A stretch of DNA of 7,503 bases. Origin: Planctomycetes bacterium RBG_16_43_13 (GTDB taxonomy: Bacteria; Planctomycetota; MHYJ01). The notes beneath the pieces are model-generated. The model worked only from the letters and a program-made list of their open reading frames with translations, did no database searches and was not told the DNA's origin. Location of the stretch: positions 1-7,503 of the forward strand of contig MHYJ01000002.1 in assembly GCA_001828445.1 (NCBI GenBank), read 5' to 3'. Shown in pieces: positions 1 through 4,938 of the stretch. Made by a program: the position numbers and the translations under genes. Every line of letters starts with the position of its first letter. The stretch's first letter is position 1.

Positions 1-1887
1 ACAGCAAACTCGCAGGAATCCAATGTTGACTACACCCCAACTCCGCCAAGCGGAGGGGATGTGATACTGGCGCAATACCCAGTACTTGAAAATTTTGAAA
101 CCGGTGGGGATAACTGGGCTTATGGGACAGAAGCCCAAGGCTGGTCGCAAGGATTTAAACTCTCAAATTCACGGATGGTTAGCAAAATATCACTATATTT
201 AAAAAAGACGGAGTATCCAGGAAATCTCAGTATTTCTATATTGTCCGGCGCTCAACCAGGCTCAACTTTGATAGGTACATCAAATGAGACTTATGTAGGT
301 TCCGCCGCAGGTTGGTATGATTTTTATTTTAGTTCATCTTTAAATTTATCGGCAGGGATACAATATAATATACGCATAGAAATAACCGGGGATTGGTTTT
401 ATGATTCGAACAATGGATATGGAAACGGCTCGCTCTGGGGTAAAGAAAATGAGATTTGGAGTGAATTCCCTTCGGCTGATGCATATTTCCGTATTTATGG
501 AACTCTGTATATAAACTACGCCTCCGGCTACATCCGCACCCAAACAATAGATATGGGTGTAACGCCCACAGACAACGGCGAATGGGCATTGAACGATATC
601 CAGCCGTCAGGCACATCCATCGCATATCAGGCATGGGCATCCTCAACCGGCGCATTTGCAGGCGAGGAAACAGACCTCGGCGCAATAGTTGACGGCTCGG
701 CCATTACAAATCTGAAACGATATTATAGGGTCAAGGCAACCCTCACTGCCTCGTCAGGCGGCTCTCAGACCCCAACGCTTCAATCTATCAAGTGCGTTTT
801 CAGCCAATATAAAATCTATACCAATAATCCCGCACTTCCGTACGAACTCGGCATATTAAATATATCATCCCTTGCCACTGCCATTGATATATTCAAGCCC
901 TCAACCATTTCAGAGTTGTCTATTACGATGGCGAATATCCCATCGCTTATAACGTATATTGCCACTAAATATCCCAAGAACAAAACAGTAAAAACCAAGA
1001 TTGGATATAAGGGCCTTACAAGGACGGAGCATATAGATTATCTCTGGGGCCAAATCAGAGATGTGAATATATCTACAGACGACCATGTCGCAATCATAAC
1101 CCGCGATTTCAAAACCGAATGGGATAAAAAAGTGCCTGAAAAATGGCAAAGCGCAGGAGACAATGTAACATGGACAGCCCAGCATCCCATAGATGTAATG
1201 CTGGATATTTTGCAGAATAAAATCAACGTCCGGGACAGCAAAATAAACATAGACAGCTTCAATACCGTAAAGACCGCCCTTCCAGGCTGGCAGGTTACGA
1301 GAACGATTACCGGCAACCCTGAAAACGCAAAGGCGCTCATGGAGGAGCTGCGTCTCTTGATGTCCTGTTTCTTCCTGCCCCAGCCGGATGGGAAAATTAA
1401 AATCAAACAGTGGAATGCAAGCGAGGCCTCTATTGACACATTGACAGACGCAGATGTCATAAAGCCGGGCTTCAAATATTACGGCAATTACGATAGCCTT
1501 ATAAATAAGGTCGCAACCTATTACAACTGGGACGGCAGCGGCGATAATGCCGCAGATTTTACCAGCCTTGACCTTGCGCTGGATGCGACATCACAGACCA
1601 ACTATGATGAAATAGCGCTGAAAGAAATCAAAGACAAATGGACGCTATCAGCGCAAAGCGCGCAAATTACAGCCCTGAGAACCAATATACTAAACAGATA
1701 TGCGGACCCTGTGCCTATACTCACAGCATCTGTTGACTTGCGAAAAATAGCTTTAGAGGCAGGAGATATCGTAAAGGTTGTTACGCGGAGGCATCCGGAA
1801 TATCCAACGGAAAAATCATTTCAAATAATAAAAAGGAATCTGGATTTCATGAAACACAAAATAGAACTGACAATGCTGGAAGTGTAA
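1..1887 (+). CDS. Phage tail hub / tail-tip protein with an N-terminal lectin-like domain, 5'-truncated by window edge
   Basis: Frame 1 is open from the first base to a TAA at 1885-1887 (628 residues visible). The GTG at 61 is unlikely to be the true start: a Pro-rich linker (TPTPPSGGD) is read in frame before it, and the G-rich stretch is only 2 bases from the GTG. Residues about 28-170 look like a choice-of-anchor R type beta-sandwich (W-x-x-G-x-x-x-F, then SKISLYLKK, then an N-x-x-I-x-I strand), a lectin-like fold. Residues about 171-268 form a second beta-domain common in phage tail proteins (GEWALNDI, YYRVKATL, TPTLQSIK). Residues about 275-628 resemble siphophage tail hub proteins, ending with the typical ALEAGDIVKV strand, FQIIKRNLDF and IELTMLEV. 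In that family the protein sits at the tail tip and closes the tube. The hub assignment rests on overall pattern, not on a search. The lectin-like domain suggests surface binding (inference). Confidence 0.75.
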   Translation, partial: TANSQESNVDYTPTPPSGGDVILAQYPVLENFETGGDNWAYGTEAQGWSQGFKLSNSRMVSKISLYLKKTEYPGNLSISILSGAQPGSTLIGTSNETYVGSAAGWYDFYFSSSLNLSAGIQYNIRIEITGDWFYDSNNGYGNGSLWGKENEIWSEFPSADAYFRIYGTLYINYASGYIRTQTIDMGVTPTDNGEWALNDIQPSGTSIAYQAWASSTGAFAGEETDLGAIVDGSAITNLKRYYRVKATLTASSGGSQTPTLQSIKCVFSQYKIYTNNPALPYELGILNISSLATAIDIFKPSTISELSITMANIPSLITYIATKYPKNKTVKTKIGYKGLTRTEHIDYLWGQIRDVNISTDDHVAIITRDFKTEWDKKVPEKWQSAGDNVTWTAQHPIDVMLDILQNKINVRDSKINIDSFNTVKTALPGWQVTRTITGNPENAKALMEELRLLMSCFFLPQPDGKIKIKQWNASEASIDTLTDADVIKPGFKYYGNYDSLINKVATYYNWDGSGDNAADFTSLDLALDATSQTNYDEIALKEIKDKWTLSAQSAQITALRTNILNRYADPVPILTASVDLRKIALEAGDIVKVVTRRHPEYPTEKSFQIIKRNLDFMKHKIELTMLEV

Positions 1888-1895
1888 AGTGTAAA

Positions 1896-1928
1896 GGGAC
1901 TGTCCCTATTCTTAATAGGGACTGTCCC
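1896..1928. repeat. Long palindromic hairpin (GGGACTGTCCC-type repeat)
   Basis: Two 15-base arms, gggactgtccctatt (1896-1910) and aatagggactgtccc (1914-1928), pair around a 3-base loop (ctt) with a single T-T mismatch. The 11-mer gggactgtccc also occurs in direct orientation in both arms. It lies 8 bases after the hub gene stop and just before the next ribosome binding site. No T-run follows, so it is not a canonical intrinsic terminator. It resembles REP-like palindromes spread through some bacterial chromosomes, often linked to Y1/RAYT transposases. That link is inference. Confidence 0.7.
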
Positions 1929-1934
1929 ACTATC

Positions 1935-1948
1935 AAAGGAGGTGATCC
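1935..1948 (+). promoter_or_regulatory. Very strong ribosome binding site that sets the start of the 68-aa gene
   Basis: aaaggaggtgatcc is a near-complete complement of the 16S rRNA 3' end. The AGGAGG core at 1937-1942 is 8 bases before ATG 1951. It overlaps the alternative in-frame GTG at 1942, so that GTG cannot be the start. Confidence 0.7.
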
Positions 1949-1950
1949 AA

Positions 1951-2157
1951 ATGATAGTCCGGGAAATAGCATCAGCAATGTTGATTGCAATGACCATCAT
2001 AACATTTGTGATGGGTATCTTGGTGGTGGACGATGTCAAACAAAATTATTGCGACAACTCTGCCCTTGAGATTCAGAATTACAAAAGCTCATTGGCAGAG
2101 GATGGGGACCAGAAAACCGAAGACATTACTTTTGATAGTCTAAAAAAAGGGAAATAG
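1951..2157 (+). CDS. Small single-pass membrane protein, function unknown
   Basis: A 68-aa protein starting at ATG 1951, chosen because an almost perfect Shine-Dalgarno lies 8 bases upstream. Residues about 6-26 (IASAMLIAMTIITFVMGILVV) form one hydrophobic segment. The tail after it (residues 27-68) is hydrophilic and acidic in its middle, ending KKGK. I do not recognise the family. Its place between a tail hub gene and an accessory stretch with another small membrane protein is compatible with a lysis-related role (holin or spanin partner) or a lysogenic-conversion membrane protein. Nothing in the sequence decides between these. The one Cys (residue 34) lies after the membrane segment and is not a lipobox. 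Confidence 0.6.
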   Translation: MIVREIASAMLIAMTIITFVMGILVVDDVKQNYCDNSALEIQNYKSSLAEDGDQKTEDITFDSLKKGK

Positions 2158-2181
2158 CAGGGTGCTACGCCTGCCTGTGTT

Positions 2182-2201
2182 ATGGCAGACAGGCCTGCCA
2201 T
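2182..2201. repeat. Short perfect inverted repeat
   Basis: atggcag (2182-2188) and ctgccat (2195-2201) are perfect 7-base arms around a 6-base spacer. A second inverted pair, gcctgt (2173-2178) and acaggc (2189-2194), interleaves with it, so two alternative hairpins are possible. It lies in the 204-base non-coding gap between the 68-aa gene and the fibronectin-III gene. No T-run follows. Confidence 0.45.
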
Positions 2202-2227
2202 CATAGGAAGTGAGGAGATTGTCCCTG

Positions 2228-2255
2228 GGGAAGTGTAGGGGAGGGGCTTGTCCCC
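2228..2255. repeat. GC-rich dispersed repeat, copy 1
   Basis: Shares the 21-base core of copy 2 (core here 2235-2255, reading gtagggg, then aggggctt, then gtcccc), also preceded by gggaa. This copy carries 2 extra bases before the core and lacks the final tccc, so only a 4-base-pair stem (gggg/cccc) remains. It sits 73 bases before copy 2 (start to start). Confidence 0.65.
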
Positions 2256-2300
2256 GACAAAAAAACAGGCAAGCTAACAACCATCATAAAAAAAATGCTT

Positions 2301-2330
2301 GGGAAGTAGGGGAGGGGCTTGTCCCCTCCC
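2301..2330. repeat. GC-rich dispersed repeat, copy 2, with 8-bp hairpin
   Basis: The core at 2306-2326 is identical over 21 bases to 2235-2255. This copy completes a perfect stem, gggagggg (2310-2317) with cccctccc (2323-2330), around the loop cttgt. The downstream sequence gatttagaa is not a T-run, so terminator function is uncertain. Two near-identical copies in one short intergenic gap suggest a mobile or amplified palindromic element rather than chance. Confidence 0.65.
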
Positions 2331-2361
2331 GATTTAGAATAACTAAACAAAAGGAGGTGTT

Positions 2362-2739
2362 ATGAAAAGAATATTTCTTATAGCGATTTCAATTCTTGTT
2401 TTGGGGGGATTGGCCTTTGCATTGCCTGCCAAGCAGGGAACTCAATTAACATGGACATCTCCGACTACCAATAACGATGGTACGCCAATAACAAATCTGG
2501 CGGGCTATAAGGTCTACTGGAAGAGTGCATCAAGCGGGAGTTATGCTGATATGCAAAGTAAGGATGTGGGAAATGTGACCACTGTTACAATCCAGTCAGT
2601 AACAGGTTCCGCAACAATACCTTACTATTTTGTAGTAACAGCATATAACACAAGCGGCTCGGAAAGCGGCTTTTCAAACGAGGTTAGAAACAACGTCCCT
2701 TTGGCTCCGGCTGCGGCGGGTAGTCTGACAATAAATTAA
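2362..2739 (+). CDS. Exported fibronectin type III domain protein
   Basis: A 125-aa protein starting at ATG 2362, with AGGAGG 4 bases upstream. Residues 1-20 form a clear Sec signal peptide: MKR, a hydrophobic core (IFLIAISILVLGGLAF), and a likely signal peptidase I cut after AFA, before LPAK. There is no lipobox Cys. Residues about 25-112 fit one fibronectin III domain: LTWTSPTTNNDGTPI, then GYKVYW, then YYFVVTAYNTSGSES and FSNEV, the usual conserved Trp/Tyr strand pattern. A short Ala/Pro-rich tail follows. Export to the periplasm or outside is inferred. A cleavable Sec signal is unusual for a virion protein, so a lysogenic-conversion ('moron') or cell-surface role is plausible. It sits in a repeat-rich accessory stretch inside the tail operon. 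Confidence 0.75.
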   Translation: MKRIFLIAISILVLGGLAFALPAKQGTQLTWTSPTTNNDGTPITNLAGYKVYWKSASSGSYADMQSKDVGNVTTVTIQSVTGSATIPYYFVVTAYNTSGSESGFSNEVRNNVPLAPAAAGSLTIN

Positions 2740-2758
2740 ATTTTTAAAAGGAGGAACT

Positions 2759-2902
2759 ATGCTTACATGGCTAAAATATTTACCGCAGGTGATTTTACTT
2801 TTCAAAAATGTCCATTCAGCCTACAAGGAGGAAAATGTTTGTAGGGGTATGTCTTGCTACAATCGGGGCTATACTGACTGCCGTGCTTGGCGTGTCCATT
2901 GA
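2759..2902 (+). CDS. Possible 47-aa ORF overlapping the holin-like gene
   Basis: ATG 2759 is preceded by AGGAGG at 2749-2754 (4-base spacer), as strong as the sites of neighbouring genes. It ends at TGA 2900-2902. The first 25 residues (MLTWLKYLPQVILLFKNVHS, then AYKEE) look like a genuine short amphipathic phage protein. The rest (from NVCRG) looks like out-of-frame readthrough and overlaps the downstream gene by 68 bases. Three options exist: a real small protein translationally coupled to the next gene, a leader peptide, or the 5' part of a single gene split by one extra A in the aaaa run at 2832-2835. Removing one A would join the frames as ...AYKEE-MFVGV..., giving about 92 residues. Confidence 0.4.
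   Translation: MLTWLKYLPQVILLFKNVHSAYKEENVCRGMSCYNRGYTDCRAWRVH
2826..2831 (+). promoter_or_regulatory. Internal ribosome binding site that decides the holin-like start
   Basis: AGGAGG lies 3 bases before ATG 2835. The other in-frame ATG at 2808 has only T/A-rich sequence upstream (ttttacttttcaaaa) and no Shine-Dalgarno. The site is embedded in the Lys-Glu-Glu codons of the overlapping upstream ORF. Confidence 0.5.
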
Positions 2903-3038
2903 TTCTGCAATCCTTGATACGATGGCAGACTCATGGGTAACGATTATAACCGCAGGGATTACCTTATGGGGTGTTCTGCTGGCAGCATGGGGGCAAATCA
3001 AGAAAGGCAGAACAATAGTGGCAGGGATAAAAGGATAG
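2835..3038 (+). CDS. Two-transmembrane-segment small protein, holin-like
   Basis: A 67-aa protein from ATG 2835, chosen for the AGGAGG just upstream. Starting at ATG 2808 would add MSIQPTRRK (76 aa) but has no ribosome binding site. There are two hydrophobic segments, residues about 2-20 (VGVCLATIGAILTAVLGV) and 34-53 (WVTIITAGITLWGVLLAAWG), joined by a short acidic loop (SIDSAILDTMAD). A basic C-terminus follows (QIKKGRTIVAGIKG). The size, two segments and charged tail fit class II holins, which permeabilise the inner membrane in phage lysis, but no sequence motif proves this. No endolysin is visible nearby. Two possible starts, the longer adding basic residues, superficially recall the dual-start holin/antiholin arrangement of lambda S, but this is only an analogy. 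Confidence 0.55.
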   Translation: MFVGVCLATIGAILTAVLGVSIDSAILDTMADSWVTIITAGITLWGVLLAAWGQIKKGRTIVAGIKG

Positions 3039-3110
3039 GGGGGAATAGTTGGCCCCAGGTGTGGCGGAGGGTCTGATAGTAAAGTAGATTTCTAAAAGGA
3101 GGATAAGAAA

Positions 3111-3278
3111 ATGGCAGATGTAATTACAGATAGAGTAAGGACTTTTAAACGGCTATTTTTCAAAGATACATGGGCACGCGTCTTTACCAAAGACACCATT
3201 AAAAAAGATTTCATAAAAGACACCACAAGAAGGATTTTCATCAACGACACACAAAAACGAAAGTTTTTGTGTAAATAA
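3111..3278 (+). CDS. Nonapeptide-repeat mini-protein (F-x-K-D-T repeats), function unknown
   Basis: A 55-aa ORF from ATG 3111 with AGGAGG at 3097-3102 (8-base spacer), ending at TAA 3276-3278. The stop's last A is the first base of the AGGAGG serving the next gene at 3289, so the two are likely translationally coupled. Residues 16-51 are four exact-period nine-residue units, FFKDTWARV, FTKDTIKKD, FIKDTTRRI and FINDTQKRK, followed by F52. Phe recurs at 16, 25, 34, 43 and 52. The protein is strongly basic, with no signal peptide or membrane segment. I do not recognise the family. The regular period suggests a beta-solenoid-like or self-associating fibre element (inference). A single copy of the same unit ends the mini-gene at 6855-7007, which argues that it is a real coding sequence. 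Confidence 0.65.
   Translation: MADVITDRVRTFKRLFFKDTWARVFTKDTIKKDFIKDTTRRIFINDTQKRKFLCK
3156..3263 (+). repeat. Four degenerate 27-bp tandem units encoding the F-x-K-D-T nonapeptide
   Basis: Four in-frame 27-base units each encode F-[FTI]-[KN]-D-T-x-[KAR]-[KR]-x, followed by a fifth Phe codon at 3264-3266. Bases differ between units mainly outside the Asp-Thr codons and the Phe codon (aagacacc and aaagatac variants), suggesting old tandem duplication with protein-level constraint rather than recent slippage. Confidence 0.7.
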
Positions 3279-3288
3279 GGAGGTAGTT

Positions 3289-3720
3289 ATGGCAGCAAAT
3301 GCATGGATTCTTTATAACGACGCAAAGTTAAAGATTCACAATTCAACAGTAGATTTAGATGCGGATACTATTAAATGTGCTTTGTTTACAAGCGCATACA
3401 CCCCCGCAACAACCCAGACTACTTATGCTTCAATCAGCACAAATGAAGTAGTTTCGGGTAATGGATATACCACAGGGGGAGTTGCGATTGCAGGCACGGT
3501 ATCACAAGCGTCTGGAACGGTTACTTTTGATGTTGCTGACCCTCAATGGACAGCAACAGGCGGTTCTATTGTGTGTAGATACGCTGTTCTTTATGATTCT
3601 ACTATAGGAGACTTAATAGCATATTCGTTATTAGACAACACACCCGCCGATGTAACGGTAACAAGCACAAATGTGCTTACCTTACAGATAAATGCAAGCG
3701 GTGTATATCAGGCGGCATAA
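3289..3720 (+). CDS. Conserved phage structural-region protein, function unknown
   Basis: A 143-aa protein from ATG 3289 with AGGAGG at 3278-3283 (5-base spacer). It begins MAANAWILYNDAKLKI and continues with DLDADTIKCALFTSAY, GNGYTTGGV, GTVTFDVADPQWTA, SIVCRYAVLYDST and a C-terminal LTLQINASGVYQ strand. This pattern is that of an uncharacterised family I recall as common near tail-fibre genes of prophages: short, beta-rich, usually annotated only as hypothetical or phage structural protein. There is no signal peptide, membrane segment or catalytic motif. Its position between the nonapeptide-repeat mini-gene and the tailspike-like gene supports a virion or tail-appendage role. The exact role is unknown. 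Confidence 0.75.
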   Translation: MAANAWILYNDAKLKIHNSTVDLDADTIKCALFTSAYTPATTQTTYASISTNEVVSGNGYTTGGVAIAGTVSQASGTVTFDVADPQWTATGGSIVCRYAVLYDSTIGDLIAYSLLDNTPADVTVTSTNVLTLQINASGVYQAA

Positions 3721-3729
3721 ACTGACTGT

Positions 3730-4926
3730 ATGATAATACAATCTGATAAATACGGAATTGGTTCTGGACTTCCCAGTTTGGTAGGCCAATCATTAAGAAA
3801 ACTCAGAGCCAATGAACCTGCTACAGGCATTGAATTTGGTTATGATGGTGTTGATGTAATAAATGTTGAAGAAGCCCGCTCAGATATTAGGTCAACAACA
3901 AGAGCAGGCTACTCAGTATATGACAGTTATCCTGGCTTGCAAGCGTTAATAGATGCGGCAGGCAACTACAAGGTGTTTTATTTCCCAGCAAATGGAATTT
4001 TTAACTTATCAAACAATGTTGTAACAAAATCACAAGGTCAACATTTTACCTCTGCTGGTTGTGGTGCTGGGATAAAAAACGGTGGTTTTTCTCTTCTACA
4101 TGAATACTCTGGTGCAAGCAATTTATATCTTTTTGGAGAAGAAACATATGGCATATATGTTGCGCCAGGGACAGGAACAACTCTCGGACCTCAAACTGAA
4201 AATAGATTTTCTGTGCTTGGCGGAATTGACTTTTTTAATCCAATATATTTATCCAACTTGCATATTGCAGACAAGCAATACGGAATATACAATAACTATA
4301 GAATGATGTATGGCCGAGTCGATAGAGTTAGAATTACCGAATGCAACACAGCGGGTGTATATATATCAATGTTAGATAGTATCTATGATTGGGGCGATTG
4401 GAATTTCAGTCAAATGGAAATTACCAAATGTCAAGTAGGTATGCACATTGTAAAGGCAGGCGGCACAAGAATTGTTAACAGCAAGATTCAATCATGTCTT
4501 TCGTCTGGGTTATTGCTTGAACCGACAACTGCCGTGAGTAGCTCAACTGTTCAGGGAACATATATAACAGGGTCCTGTTTTGAGGATAATGCTGGAAATG
4601 ATGTAAAAATTACTGCGCAGACAGGGGTAGCATCCAGCAAGTACCCACAAAATACTGTTATTGTTGGCGGAACAATACATAAGTTGGTTTTGGATAAATG
4701 TAATTTTGTATCCTTGGTCGGAGTATATACCAACATGCAAATAACCCAAAATATTACTGCAACAAACGTGGTTTTTATCGGTTGTCCAGCCTCACGGGAG
4801 ATTCGGACTGGAAGTGGAACATCTTATCTTGATATGGGGATGGACTCAGCTATGGGTGCATATATTAAGGTTGGGAGTAGACTTACACTAATAGATTCAT
4901 TAAATCCTTCAGGAAAATATCTATAA
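3730..4926 (+). CDS. Tailspike-like protein with right-handed parallel beta-helix
   Basis: A 398-aa protein from ATG 3730, 9 bases after the previous stop. No convincing Shine-Dalgarno precedes it (actgactgt), unlike its neighbours, so translation may depend on coupling. Residues about 1-60 would be a virion-attachment region. Residues about 64-100 (YPGLQALIDAAGNYKVFYFP, then ANGIFNLS) match the entry to pectate-lyase-type beta-helices in phage tailspikes. Residues about 160-350 show repeated short strands with turns, e.g. IYLSNLHIAD, RVDRVRITECNTAGVYIS, FSQMEITKCQVGMHIV, RIVNSKIQSCLSSGLLL, and later VLDKCNFVSLVGVYT and ATNVVFIGC. Beta-helix tailspikes bind and often cleave surface polysaccharide. 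No active-site residues can be assigned here, so enzymatic activity is open. No chaperone or autocleavage domain is evident at the C-terminus. Confidence 0.7.
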   Translation: MIIQSDKYGIGSGLPSLVGQSLRKLRANEPATGIEFGYDGVDVINVEEARSDIRSTTRAGYSVYDSYPGLQALIDAAGNYKVFYFPANGIFNLSNNVVTKSQGQHFTSAGCGAGIKNGGFSLLHEYSGASNLYLFGEETYGIYVAPGTGTTLGPQTENRFSVLGGIDFFNPIYLSNLHIADKQYGIYNNYRMMYGRVDRVRITECNTAGVYISMLDSIYDWGDWNFSQMEITKCQVGMHIVKAGGTRIVNSKIQSCLSSGLLLEPTTAVSSSTVQGTYITGSCFEDNAGNDVKITAQTGVASSKYPQNTVIVGGTIHKLVLDKCNFVSLVGVYTNMQITQNITATNVVFIGCPASREIRTGSGTSYLDMGMDSAMGAYIKVGSRLTLIDSLNPSGKYL

Positions 4927-4938
4927 AGGGAGACATAG

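Noticed and set aside
61..63. GTG as start of the hub gene
   Set aside because: The frame is open upstream to the window edge and encodes a Pro/Gly linker; the G-rich stretch is too close to the GTG to act as its ribosome binding site.
329..1475. Several open frames on the minus strand opposite the hub gene (up to 145 codons)
   Set aside because: They overlap a well-supported plus-strand gene, have no credible domain pattern, and look like antisense shadows.
1942..1944. GTG as start of the small membrane protein
   Set aside because: It lies inside the Shine-Dalgarno that serves ATG 1951.
2183..2239. 18-codon ORF in the repeat-rich gap
   Set aside because: No ribosome binding site, and it runs through palindromic repeat sequence.
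2310..2330. Intrinsic terminator at the second GC-rich hairpin
   Set aside because: The stem is good, but gatttagaa follows instead of a T-run, so a repeat element is the safer call.
4082..4306. Plus-strand alternative-frame ORF inside the beta-helix gene
   Set aside because: No ribosome binding site, and the main frame shows clear beta-helix rungs through this stretch.
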